Below, piece after piece: positions 24,561-32,335 of a stretch of DNA of 64,000 nucleotides. The translations under genes and the position numbers were made by a program. Origin of the DNA: Pedobacter cryoconitis (GTDB lineage Bacteria; Bacteroidota; Bacteroidia; Sphingobacteriales; Sphingobacteriaceae); assembly GCF_003259615.1 (NCBI RefSeq), contig NZ_QLLR01000003.1, positions 1-64,000 of the forward strand. The letters run 5' to 3'. Under the pieces are notes generated by a model. The model had not been told where the DNA came from, ran no database searches, and worked only from the letters and a program-made list of their open reading frames with translations. Position 1 is the first letter of the stretch; the number at the start of each line of letters is the position of its first letter.

Positions 24561-25397
24561 CTATGATCCTAATTGAACACGTTTAAATGCAGTAACAGTT
24601 AAACCGTTAGCTGTGTCATTTAAAAATTTACGAACGTCTTTAGAAGAATCCTTAACAAATTCCTGGTTTAATAAAGTACTGTCTTTGTAAAACTTGTTCA
24701 GTTTACCAGCAGCAATTTTCTCAACCATTTCTTCTGGTTTACCTTCTGCACGGATTTGCTCTTTAGCAATTTCCATTTCACGCTCGATAGTGTGTGTGTC
24801 TACATCAGCTTTGTCTAAAGCAACCGGGTTCATTGCAGCAATTTGCATAGCTACATCTTTTCCAGCTTCGTCAGCACCAGCAACAACTTGGTTTAAAGCA
24901 ACCAAAACACCTAAACGGTAGTTACTGTGGATGTAAGGGACAACTTTTTCGCCTGATACTGTTTCAAATTTAGAGATACCAATTTTCTCTCCGATTTTAC
25001 CAGTGTTTTCAACGATGATGTCAGAAACTGTTTGACCATCAACTTCAAGTGCTAATAATTCTTCTAAAGTAGCTGGGTTTTTCTCAACTGCTAAATCAGT
25101 GAATTTATTTGCTAAAGCGATGAAATCAGCATTTTTAGCTACGAAATCTGTTTCGCAGTTTAATTCAACTACAACACCACGTTTTCCGTCAGCTGTAGCT
25201 TTTGCGATTACAACACCTTCGTTAGAATCACGATCCTGACGACTTGCTGCAACTTTAGCACCTTTTTTACGTAAGTAATCAACCGCAGCTTCGAAATCGC
25301 CATTGGCCTCTATTAATGCTTTTTTGCAATCCATCATACCGGCACCGGTTTGTTGGCGTAATTTGTTTACATCTGCTGCAGAAATTTGTACTGACAT
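24561..25397 (-). CDS. tsf: Translation elongation factor Ts
   Basis: EF-Ts is the nucleotide-exchange factor of EF-Tu. The 278-residue protein has the N-terminal UBA-like motif L-R-Q-Q-T-G-A-G-M-M-D-C-K-K-A-L, the E-T-D-F-V-A-x-N motif that inserts into EF-Tu, and two dimerisation subdomains. The length is normal for Bacteroidetes. It follows rpsB by 104 bases, a gap holding a large imperfect hairpin that might set the tsf to rpsB ratio. Confidence 0.97.
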   Translation of the reverse strand: MSVQISAADVNKLRQQTGAGMMDCKKALIEANGDFEAAVDYLRKKGAKVAASRQDRDSNEGVVIAKATADGKRGVVVELNCETDFVAKNADFIALANKFTDLAVEKNPATLEELLALEVDGQTVSDIIVENTGKIGEKIGISKFETVSGEKVVPYIHSNYRLGVLVALNQVVAGADEAGKDVAMQIAAMNPVALDKADVDTHTIEREMEIAKEQIRAEGKPEEMVEKIAAGKLNKFYKDSTLLNQEFVKDSSKDVRKFLNDTANGLTVTAFKRVQLGS

Positions 25398-25434
25398 TTT
25401 ATTTTCTTTTTTAAGTTTTTATCTAAAAAATTAT

Positions 25435-25488
25435 GGGTTGTACATTGTATGTTGTAAGTAAGAACCCGCAACGCACAACATACAACCC
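25435..25488. repeat. Imperfect inverted repeat between rpsB and tsf
   Basis: GGGTTGTA at 25435-25442 and TGTTGT at 25450-25455 pair with ACAACA and TACAACCC at the other end (to 25488), leaving a seven-base bulge. On the minus strand an AATTTTTTAG tract follows at 25427-25418, so it may attenuate tsf. The TACAACATACAAC-type words also resemble dispersed intergenic repeats. Confidence 0.55.
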
Positions 25489-25501
25489 AAAAATATATTA
25501 T

Positions 25502-26326
25502 TTATGCTTCGCTTGTACCTTCTTCGGTTTCAGCATTTTCTTTTCTTGCTCTTCTAGCGCCAGGTGCAGCAGTTTCAGGAGCATCAGCAGCAGTTTTAGC
25601 AGCTACAGCTTCTTTTTCAGCTTCATCATCTTTTTCACGTTTACGCTCGTCTAAACCTTCTTCAATTGCTTTGATGATAACATCAGTAATTAAAGAGATA
25701 GATTTAGTTGCATCATCATTCGCTGGAATAGGGAAATCGATGTTAGAAGGATCAGAGTTAGTATCAACCATTGCGAAAGTTGGAATGTTTAATTTCAACG
25801 CCTCACTAACAGCGATATGCTCTTTTTTAACGTCAATTAAAAAGATAGCAGCTGGTAAACGGTTTAAATCCGCGATACCACCTAATAAGCTTTCCAATTT
25901 GATACGCTCACGCTGGATCATCAAACGCTCTTTCTTAGAAAGAATAGAGTAAGTACCGTCTTTAGTCATTTTATCGATGTTAGACATCTTTTTGATTGAC
26001 TTACGTACAGTTTGGAAGTTAGTTAACATACCACCTAACCAACGCTCAGTTACGAAAGGCATGTTTACTTTTCTTGCTTGATCAGCAACGATTTCTTTAG
26101 CTTGTTTCTTAGTCGCTACAAATAAGATCTTACGACCTGATTTTACGATCTGTTTGATCGCTGAAGCAGCTTCTTCAGTTTTAGTTAAAGTTTTGTTTAA
26201 ATCTATAATGTGAATCCCATTGCGTTCCATAAAAATATATGGTGCCATTTTTGGATTCCATTTGCGGGTAAGGTGACCAAAATGTACACCTGCATCCAAT
26301 AAGTCTTGATATGTTGTTCTTGCCAT
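25502..26326 (-). CDS. rpsB: 30S ribosomal protein S2
   Basis: S2 is a late-assembling protein at the 30S head-body junction. The 274-residue protein contains the standard G-V-H-F-G-H-x-x-R-K-W-N-P-K-M start, the coiled-coil insertion, R-W-L-G-G-M-L-T-N-F and the V-D-T-N-x-D-P signature. It carries a C-terminal extension of about 40 residues rich in Ala, Glu and Lys, beyond the E. coli length of 241. Such extensions are known in Bacteroidetes S2. It lies 20 bases after rpsI. Confidence 0.97.
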   Translation of the reverse strand: MARTTYQDLLDAGVHFGHLTRKWNPKMAPYIFMERNGIHIIDLNKTLTKTEEAASAIKQIVKSGRKILFVATKKQAKEIVADQARKVNMPFVTERWLGGMLTNFQTVRKSIKKMSNIDKMTKDGTYSILSKKERLMIQRERIKLESLLGGIADLNRLPAAIFLIDVKKEHIAVSEALKLNIPTFAMVDTNSDPSNIDFPIPANDDATKSISLITDVIIKAIEEGLDERKREKDDEAEKEAVAAKTAADAPETAAPGARRARKENAETEEGTSEA

Positions 26327-26346
26327 TGTCTTTGTCCTCCTTGAGA

Positions 26347-26733
26347 TTAACGTTTACTGAATTGGAACTTTTTACGAGCTTTCTTGCGACCTGGTTTCTT
26401 ACGTTCAACCATACGCATATCACGGGTCATTAACCCTTTAGCACGTAATGCCGGTTTTTTCTCAGCATCTATTTCAACAATAGCTTTAGCAATAGCTAAA
26501 CGAACAGCTTCTGCCTGGCCTTTAATACCACCTCCTGCTACGTTTACTTTTACGTCATACTGACCGATAAGTTCTGAAACTTCAAAACTTTGGTTTACAA
26601 TATATTGTAAAGGTAATGTAGGGAAATATACTTTGTGATCTTTACTGTTAACAGTAATTGTACCGTTGCCCTCTTGCATGTAGATTCGCGCAACAGCAGT
26701 TTTTCTTCTTCCTGAAGTGTTAGTAACTGACAT
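26347..26733 (-). CDS. rpsI: 30S ribosomal protein S9
   Basis: S9 contacts P-site tRNA with its C-terminal tail. The 128-residue protein has T-S-G-R-R-K-T-A-V-A-R near the start, the G-G-G-I-x-G-Q-A motif near residue 67 and the basic ending R-K-K-F-Q-F-S-K-R, with the conserved terminal Lys-Arg. It lies 16 bases after rplM, the universal L13-S9 pair. Confidence 0.98.
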   Translation of the reverse strand: MSVTNTSGRRKTAVARIYMQEGNGTITVNSKDHKVYFPTLPLQYIVNQSFEVSELIGQYDVKVNVAGGGIKGQAEAVRLAIAKAIVEIDAEKKPALRAKGLMTRDMRMVERKKPGRKKARKKFQFSKR

Positions 26734-26749
26734 TTCTTTCTTCCTTTAA

Positions 26750-27193
26750 TTAAAGTGTAATGGTTTTTGGTGATTGTGCTGCATGAGGATGCTCAGTACC
26801 TGCATAAACAAAAAGGTTGGTGTATAATTTTGCACCTAATTTTGTTTTAGGTAACATACCACGAACTGCTTTTTCTACTACACGTGTAGGATGTTTCGCC
26901 AATAACTCTTTTGGAGAGATGAAACGCTGACCACCTGGATACCCAGTATATGAAACGTACTGTTTGTCGTTCATTTTGTTTCCGGTCAACTTAATCTTGT
27001 CCGCATTGATAACGATCACATTATCGCCGCAGTCTACGTGTGGGGTGTACTCAGGCTTGTTTTTACCACGGATGATCATTGCGATCTTCGATGACAAGCG
27101 CCCCAAAATCTCGCCTTGTGCATCAACAACAACCCACTGTTTGTTAACAGTTTTAGCATTGGCAGAGACAGTTTTGTAACTTAACGTATTCAC
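26750..27193 (-). CDS. rplM: 50S ribosomal protein L13
   Basis: L13 is an early assembly protein of the large subunit. The 147-residue protein shows W-V-V-V-D-A-Q-G-E-I-L-G-R-L-S-S at the N-terminus, G-D-N-V-I-V-I-N-A centrally and the signature V-x-G-M-L-P-K-T-K-L-G near residue 112. It is first in the operon rplM-rpsI-rpsB-tsf, with an excellent promoter 57 bases upstream of the start codon. Confidence 0.98.
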   Translation of the reverse strand: MNTLSYKTVSANAKTVNKQWVVVDAQGEILGRLSSKIAMIIRGKNKPEYTPHVDCGDNVIVINADKIKLTGNKMNDKQYVSYTGYPGGQRFISPKELLAKHPTRVVEKAVRGMLPKTKLGAKLYTNLFVYAGTEHPHAAQSPKTITL

Positions 27194-27249
27194 TTGCTTG
27201 TATTTAATTTGTTAAACAATTATTTTTTTTCCCTAGGATTTAGGGACTG

Positions 27250-27280
27250 CAAAGATAGATTAATATGTGTAATTGTCAAA
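27250..27280 (-). promoter_or_regulatory. Strong consensus promoter of the rplM-rpsI-rpsB-tsf operon
   Basis: On the minus strand TTTG (27280-27277), a 19-base spacer and TATCTTTG (27257-27250) match the Bacteroidetes consensus TTTG-N19-21-TAnnTTTG at every defined position. Transcription should start near 27244, leaving a leader of about 50 bases. Confidence 0.85.
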
Positions 27281-27292
27281 TAGTTAATCAAA

Positions 27293-27655
27293 TTATTTAT
27301 ATGTTTTTTTATACAAGCTTGCTAAAAGCTGCAAAAAGATCGTAAATGAGAATAATAAGCCAGAAACAATCAGCAAAATCGTTTCTGTAGGATAATAATG
27401 ATAACCGATCGTATCAATTAATAATAAAACTGCGCTATAACCCGTATAGGAGGCATACAGCAAGGTCACCAATCCAGCCAGCCATTGCAGGAAAGACCAT
27501 CTGTTTTGCTCAGTTTCGATATTCCGCAACACCATCCAGTTAAAAACAATGACAATCAATAAGCCGAAAACAACCCAGCGATTGCCGTTCAGCAGATAAG
27601 TCAAAAAATAAAGGACTGCAAAAATCAGGTTCAGATAGGATAAAGTTCTAAGCAT
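27293..27655 (-). CDS. Small four-helix membrane protein of unknown function
   Basis: The 120-residue protein is mostly hydrophobic, with four predicted membrane helices at about residues 7-23, 27-44, 57-82 and 90-113, and a short basic C-terminus. No family motif is recognised. It ends just upstream of the ribosomal operon promoter. It is transcribed in the same direction as that operon but on its own, and divergently from the YtxH-like gene. A real gene is likely from length and composition. Confidence 0.6.
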   Translation of the reverse strand: MLRTLSYLNLIFAVLYFLTYLLNGNRWVVFGLLIVIVFNWMVLRNIETEQNRWSFLQWLAGLVTLLYASYTGYSAVLLLIDTIGYHYYPTETILLIVSGLLFSFTIFLQLLASLYKKTYK

Positions 27656-27747
27656 GTATCAATTTTTTCAAAAAACAGCGTTTATTATATAAAAATAAGA
27701 ACCTTTTTATTCGCATATTGTTACACTAATACAAAAAGACATTTATT

Positions 27748-27954
27748 ATGACAAAAGAAACGAAAATAGTTGCAGGTATATTGGCAGGAGCTGCCCTTGG
27801 TGCTGCGGTAGCTTTAATCTTATCTTCAGATAAAAGTGATGACGTAAAAGATAAAGTTACAGACTGGTTCTGTGACCTGCTGGATGCTTCTAAAGACAAA
27901 ATCTCTGATGTAGCTGATACTGTAAAAGACAAAGTTGCAAAAGTAAGAGCCTAA
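27748..27954 (+). CDS. YtxH-like small membrane-associated protein
   Basis: The 68-residue protein has an N-terminal Gly/Ala-rich hydrophobic segment (about residues 7-25, with G-I-L-A-G-A-A-L-G-A-A-V-A-L). An amphipathic charged tail follows with D-K-V-T-D-W and repeated D-x-V-K-D-K patterns. This is the usual form of YtxH-domain proteins, which are often stress-induced in Bacteroidetes; the function is not established. A GC-rich hairpin at 27974-28000 follows. Confidence 0.75.
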   Translation: MTKETKIVAGILAGAALGAAVALILSSDKSDDVKDKVTDWFCDLLDASKDKISDVADTVKDKVAKVRA

Positions 27955-27973
27955 TACTCTTTTAACTTTATAG

Positions 27974-28000
27974 ATGGCACCGGATGCTTACCGGTGCCAT
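27974..28000 (+). terminator. Hairpin after the YtxH-like gene
   Basis: ATGGCACCGG (27974-27983) pairs perfectly with CCGGTGCCAT (27991-28000) over seven bases. No T-tract follows, so it may be a transcript-end stabiliser rather than a classical terminator. Confidence 0.5.
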
Positions 28001-28028
28001 TACTGACTATTACACCTAAATATAACCG

Positions 28029-29450
28029 ATGAAAATCGCTTTCCATGGTGCTGCGCGCGCCGTTACTGGTAGTAAACACCTGATTACTTTAACAAACCAG
28101 ACTCAAATACTATTAGATTGCGGCATGTTCCAGGGCATGGGAGAATCAACAGAAAAACTCAACAGTTATTTCGGGTTTGAGCCTTCAAAGGTCACTTATA
28201 TGATTCTTTCACATGCGCACATTGACCACTGTGGTCTGCTCCCACGCTTAGTTGCAGAAGGATTTAAAGGAAATATATTCTGTACACCGGCAACAATGGA
28301 CCTGGCCAGAATTCTTTTAATGGATTCAGCAAAAATTCAGGAGCAGGATGCGGAATATGCAAATAAGAAAAGACCTGAGAACGAAGAAGTGGAAGAAGCA
28401 CTTTATACGGAAGAGGATGTAATTAAAACCTTAAGTCAGTTCAAAATTATAGACTACGATACTAGTTTTGACATCTGTCCGGAAATCTCCGTATGTTTCA
28501 CAGATGCAGGACATATTGTAGGCAGTGCAGCAGTACATTTGACGATAAAGGAAGATGGCAAACCGACCCGCCTTACTTTTAGCGGAGACGTTGGCCGTTA
28601 TGGAGATCTCATACTCAAAAGCCCTCAGATTTTCTCACAGGCAGACTACATTATTATGGAATCTACTTATGGAGACTCCTTACATAAGGATCTTGAACCT
28701 ATAGAAAACATGTTGTATGAAATTATTCAGCGTACTTGTATAGAAAAAAGAGGTAAAGTGGTTATCCCTGCTTTCAGTGTAGGCAGAACGCAGGAATTAT
28801 TATATGCACTGAATAACCTTGAACTGAAGCACAAATTACCAGACGTTCCTTTCTACGTAGACAGCCCTTTATCTATCCAGGCTACGGAAGTTTTAAAGAA
28901 CCATCCGGAAGTTTATAACAATGGCGTTAAAGAAGTCATGAAAATTGATGAAGACCCATTTAGCTTCAAAGGGTTGAAATTCATCGAAAGTGTAGCAGAA
29001 TCTAAAGCACTTAACAATGACAACAGGCCTTGCGTGATCATTTCTGCTTCTGGCATGGCCGAAGGAGGAAGGGTAAGACATCATATCCGCAATACGATCG
29101 GTGATCAGAAAAACACGATCTTAATGGTTGGTTATGCTTCTCCGGGTTCACTGGCTGGCAAATTAATGGCCGGAGATAAACAAGTATACTTGTTCAGAGA
29201 AAATCTTGATGTGGTTGCTGAAATTCGTTCGATCCGCTCCATGAGTGCGCATGGAGATTATGAAGATCTGCTTCAGTTCCTTTCTTCTCAGGACCCCGCA
29301 CTAGTAAAACAATTATTTTTAGTACATGGCGAGTATCCTGTTCAGCAGCATTTTGCTAAAAGACTGAATGAACACGGATTTAAGCATGTAGTTATCCCTG
29401 AATACCACCAGGTATTTGATTGTGAGACTGAACCTGCATGGAGCATTTAA
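28029..29450 (+). CDS. Metallo-beta-lactamase/beta-CASP family ribonuclease-like protein
   Basis: This family includes CPSF73- and RNase J-like nucleases that cut RNA. The 473-residue protein has the metal motif H62-x-H64-x-D66-H67 and a second D-A-G-H-I-x-G-S-A loop. The beta-CASP insert shows P-A-F-S-V-G-R-T-Q-E-L-L. The C-terminal RMMBL region has S-A-S-G-M-A-E-G-G-R and S-A-H-G-D-Y followed by L-V-H-G-E. All catalytic motifs seem intact. Its 3' end overlaps the mechanosensitive channel gene by 13 bases, so coupled translation is likely. Confidence 0.92.
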   Translation: MKIAFHGAARAVTGSKHLITLTNQTQILLDCGMFQGMGESTEKLNSYFGFEPSKVTYMILSHAHIDHCGLLPRLVAEGFKGNIFCTPATMDLARILLMDSAKIQEQDAEYANKKRPENEEVEEALYTEEDVIKTLSQFKIIDYDTSFDICPEISVCFTDAGHIVGSAAVHLTIKEDGKPTRLTFSGDVGRYGDLILKSPQIFSQADYIIMESTYGDSLHKDLEPIENMLYEIIQRTCIEKRGKVVIPAFSVGRTQELLYALNNLELKHKLPDVPFYVDSPLSIQATEVLKNHPEVYNNGVKEVMKIDEDPFSFKGLKFIESVAESKALNNDNRPCVIISASGMAEGGRVRHHIRNTIGDQKNTILMVGYASPGSLAGKLMAGDKQVYLFRENLDVVAEIRSIRSMSAHGDYEDLLQFLSSQDPALVKQLFLVHGEYPVQQHFAKRLNEHGFKHVVIPEYHQVFDCETEPAWSI

Positions 29451-30541
29451 ATGATTTTTTTGGGTACCCGGTCCCACAATTTCTGCAAAACATAATTATT
29501 GCTGTATGCAGTTGTGCGCTCGGGGCTATATTGACTATTATTATTCGGAAAGTCTTTAAGTTTTTCGCAAGATTCTGGGCAACATTTGAAATCCAGTCCA
29601 TCATTAAACATTTAAATGGGCCCGTCGGTCTTTTCATACCGCTATTATTCCTGAACATATCGTTGAGTCTGATGGTCATGAATGAATCCATCATGGCGCA
29701 GCTGAGCAGAATTATAGAAATATCCCTGACCATCATTTTTGCTTTAGTCCTGATCAGGATTATTAAAGTACTCGAAGATTATTTTTATCATAAGTATGAT
29801 CTTAACAAAGAGGATAACCTGAAGGAAAGGAAGATCAGGACGCAGTTGCAATTTATACGGAAATTTGTAGTTTCATTGATTATCCTGGTTACTGTTTCCA
29901 TTATCTTGCTGAGCTTTGAGAGTATGCGCAAAATCGGTACAGGTTTACTAACGGGGGTTGGGATAGGTGGTATTATTATTGGTTTCGCCGCTCAAAAATC
30001 ATTAGGCAATTTACTTGCAGGCTTTCAGATTGCTTTTACACAACCTATCCGTATTGATGATGTCCTGATTGTTGAAGGAGAATGGGGCCGGGTCGAAGAA
30101 ATTACACTGACCTATGTTGTGGTCAACATCTGGGATCAGCGGCGATTGATTTTACCGATTACTTATTTTATCGAAAAACCTTTTCAGAACTGGACGAGGG
30201 TTTCCGCACAGTTATTAGGAACTGTTTTTCTATATCTCGATTATACGATTCCTATTCCACCGCTAAGGGATGAATTAACAAGGTTACTGACTGATCATCC
30301 TTTGTGGGATAAAAGGGTTAATGTGGTACAGCTCACAGACAATAAAGCAAATACGGTAGAGGTTCGTTTTTTAATGAGTGCCCGTAATTCTTCCCAGGCA
30401 TTTGATCTGCGCTGTTATGTCCGTGAAGAAATGATTGCTTTTATCAGAGCGAATTATCCGGACAGCTTACCAAAAACACGACTGGAATATAAAGACAGTA
30501 ACTATCAGGGAGCAGAAGACGCTGTCCTTCAGAAAAAATAA
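29438..30541 (+). CDS. MscS-family mechanosensitive ion channel
   Basis: MscS channels release solutes on hypo-osmotic shock. The 367-residue protein has four predicted membrane helices. The pore helix is G-V-G-I-G-G-I-I-I-G-F-A-A-Q followed by K-S-L-G-N-L-L-A-G, and the beta domain after it has I-R-I-D-D-V-L-I-V-E-G-x-W-G-R-V-E-E-I. This architecture is typical of MscS with one additional helix. The ATG lies inside the end of the beta-CASP gene. No other channel subunit or regulator is adjacent. Confidence 0.92.
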   Translation: MEHLNDFFGYPVPQFLQNIIIAVCSCALGAILTIIIRKVFKFFARFWATFEIQSIIKHLNGPVGLFIPLLFLNISLSLMVMNESIMAQLSRIIEISLTIIFALVLIRIIKVLEDYFYHKYDLNKEDNLKERKIRTQLQFIRKFVVSLIILVTVSIILLSFESMRKIGTGLLTGVGIGGIIIGFAAQKSLGNLLAGFQIAFTQPIRIDDVLIVEGEWGRVEEITLTYVVVNIWDQRRLILPITYFIEKPFQNWTRVSAQLLGTVFLYLDYTIPIPPLRDELTRLLTDHPLWDKRVNVVQLTDNKANTVEVRFLMSARNSSQAFDLRCYVREEMIAFIRANYPDSLPKTRLEYKDSNYQGAEDAVLQKK

Positions 30542-30546
30542 TTTAA

Positions 30547-30554
30547 TATCTTTG
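30547..30554 (+). promoter_or_regulatory. Candidate -7 box for the methyltransferase gene
   Basis: TATCTTTG matches TAnnTTTG exactly and ends five bases before the ATG at 30560. A near-leaderless message is predicted; the -33 element is weak. Confidence 0.45.
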
Positions 30555-30559
30555 TCCCA

Positions 30560-31249
30560 ATGGACGTTTTCGGAAGTGCTTTACAAGATCAGTTTACAAA
30601 TGGTACCGCAGCAAAACTATTGCTGCATAATTCTTATGATGAACCGGAGGAAATGCCTGTAGACATCTTTTTTCGTACAGAAGAAGAAATGCCGGACATA
30701 GAACTGGAAGCAATGGATCTTTGTGAAGGCAGGGTACTTGATGTTGGCGGAGGAGCCGGCAGTCATGCCCTTATCCTTCAAGCACGCGGCTTTGATGTGA
30801 TCGCGCTTGACATTTCACCGATCGCCGTAGAAATCATGAAAACAAGAGGCGTAAAGCATGCTGTTGAAGGAGATGTTTTCAGTTACCAGGGAGAAAAATT
30901 TGATACTTTATTATTCCTGATGAACGGAATAGGGCTAACAGGTACTATTGATGGCTTCAAAACATTCCTTAATCATGCAAAATCCTTGTTAAACGAAGAC
31001 GGACAGTTATTATTTGACACTTCGGACATTTCCTATTTATATGAAGATATGGACAAACCTGCTGATAAATATCATGGGGAGATCGCTTATCAATACGAAT
31101 ATAAAGATCAAAAAGGAGAATGGTTCAACTGGTTATATCTTGATCCTCAGCTGTTGAAACAGATCGCTAAAGAATGTGGCTGGGAATGTCACCTGCTATT
31201 TGATGATGGCCAGGATCAGTATCTTGCAGAAATGAGGGTCACTCAATAA
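30560..31249 (+). CDS. Class I SAM-dependent methyltransferase
   Basis: The 229-residue protein has the SAM-binding motif I L-D-V-G-G-G-A-G-S-H-A at about residues 59-69. Motif II follows with an acidic residue in V-I-A-L-D-I-S, then V-E-G-D-V-F and a Rossmann-fold strand with L-L-F-L-M-N-G-I-G. The C-terminal part is acidic and variable. The substrate is unknown. It stands 18 bases after the MscS gene but has its own promoter-like box. Confidence 0.88.
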   Translation: MDVFGSALQDQFTNGTAAKLLLHNSYDEPEEMPVDIFFRTEEEMPDIELEAMDLCEGRVLDVGGGAGSHALILQARGFDVIALDISPIAVEIMKTRGVKHAVEGDVFSYQGEKFDTLLFLMNGIGLTGTIDGFKTFLNHAKSLLNEDGQLLFDTSDISYLYEDMDKPADKYHGEIAYQYEYKDQKGEWFNWLYLDPQLLKQIAKECGWECHLLFDDGQDQYLAEMRVTQ

Positions 31250-31298
31250 TCTGGAAGTCACAATAATTAAGAAACTCATTTGCCAGAAACAGACATTG

Positions 31299-31306
31299 TA
31301 TTTTTG
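31299..31306 (+). promoter_or_regulatory. Candidate -7 box for the LLM oxidoreductase gene
   Basis: TATTTTTG matches TAnnTTTG, with a TTTG at 31279-31282 but a short 16-base spacer. It overlaps the in-frame GTG at 31306, which argues for the downstream ATG at 31324 as the start. Confidence 0.4.
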
Positions 31307-31323
31307 TGATACAATTTGTCCAT

Positions 31324-32334
31324 ATGAGTAATCCTTCAATTCAATTAAGCATTCTTGATCAGTCACCGGTTAGAAAAGGTGTTTCTGCACAACAGGCCAT
31401 ACAGGAAACCGTTGAACTCGCAAAAATGGCGGATAACCTCGGTTATACACGTTTCTGGGTTTCTGAGCATCACAATACGACAGCACTTGCCGGCTCAACT
31501 CCCGAAATTCTGATTGCGCACCTGGCCGGTCAGACTAAAAATATAAAATTAGGATCAGGAGGTGTTATGCTTCCTAACCACAGTGCTCTGAAGGTAGCGG
31601 AAAACTTCCGTATGCTCGAAGTACTTTTCCCGGGAAGGATTGATCTTGGATTAGGGAGAGCGCCGGGTACGGACAGAATTACTGCAAGCGTGCTTAATCC
31701 GTCAAACCAATGGAGAGAGCAGGATTTTCTGGAACAGCTGAATGACCTGAGAAACTATCTCCATGATTCCGGAGCACCGGGCACTATACAGGAAAAGATC
31801 ATTGCTATTCCGCAAGCAGCAACTGTACCGCCAATGTGGTTATTAAGCTCAAGTGGTCAGAGTGGTTTATTTGCAGCGCATTTCGGCATGGGAATGTCTT
31901 TCGCCCATTTTATCAATCCTTTAGGAGGCCCTGAAGCTGTTCAGATTTATCGTGACCGCTTCCAGCCATCAATTGATAAGGCAGAACCTGAAGTGAATGT
32001 AGGTATAGGTGTTTTTTGCTCGGAAAGTGAGGAAATTATCTTCCGTCAGCAGGCTGTAATGGATTATAGGTATCTGCAGCTTGAAAAAGGAGGCAGATTA
32101 TATCCAATTGCCTACAATGACATTAAGCATGTGACTTATAATGCTGCTGAACAAGAAAGAATAGACCACAACAGGCAAAGAATGTTAATCGGAACGCCGG
32201 ATGTACTGAAAGAAAAGATAGATACATTGCTGGCTGATTACAAGGTAAATGAGCTGATGGCTGTAACGATTACCGAAGGTTTCGAAGAACGCATCCGCTC
32301 TTACGAGCTTTTAGCAGCAATGTATCTGAAATAG
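31324..32334 (+). CDS. LLM-class flavin-dependent oxidoreductase (luciferase-like)
   Basis: The family contains bacterial luciferase-like monooxygenases using reduced flavin. The 336-residue TIM-barrel protein has the N-terminal L-S-I-L-D-Q-S-P-V, an R-F-W-V-S-E-H-H segment, G-S-G-G-V-M-L-P-N-H and R-I-D-L-G-L-G-R-A-P-G-T-D. All are typical of the MsnO8/YhbW-like group. I chose the ATG at 31324 over an in-frame GTG at 31306 that lies in a promoter-like box. The substrate is unknown. Its stop is 2 bases from the stop of the convergent pepT. Confidence 0.92.
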   Translation: MSNPSIQLSILDQSPVRKGVSAQQAIQETVELAKMADNLGYTRFWVSEHHNTTALAGSTPEILIAHLAGQTKNIKLGSGGVMLPNHSALKVAENFRMLEVLFPGRIDLGLGRAPGTDRITASVLNPSNQWREQDFLEQLNDLRNYLHDSGAPGTIQEKIIAIPQAATVPPMWLLSSSGQSGLFAAHFGMGMSFAHFINPLGGPEAVQIYRDRFQPSIDKAEPEVNVGIGVFCSESEEIIFRQQAVMDYRYLQLEKGGRLYPIAYNDIKHVTYNAAEQERIDHNRQRMLIGTPDVLKEKIDTLLADYKVNELMAVTITEGFEERIRSYELLAAMYLK

Positions 32335-32335
32335 T

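Noticed and set aside
25435..25488. Direct-repeat minisatellite reading of the rpsB-tsf gap
   Set aside because: The arms are inverted rather than direct, and only two arms are present, so it is listed as an imperfect hairpin instead.
31306..31323. GTG start for the LLM oxidoreductase
   Set aside because: It overlaps a promoter-like box, and the six extra residues are not family-like. The ATG at 31324 is preferred.
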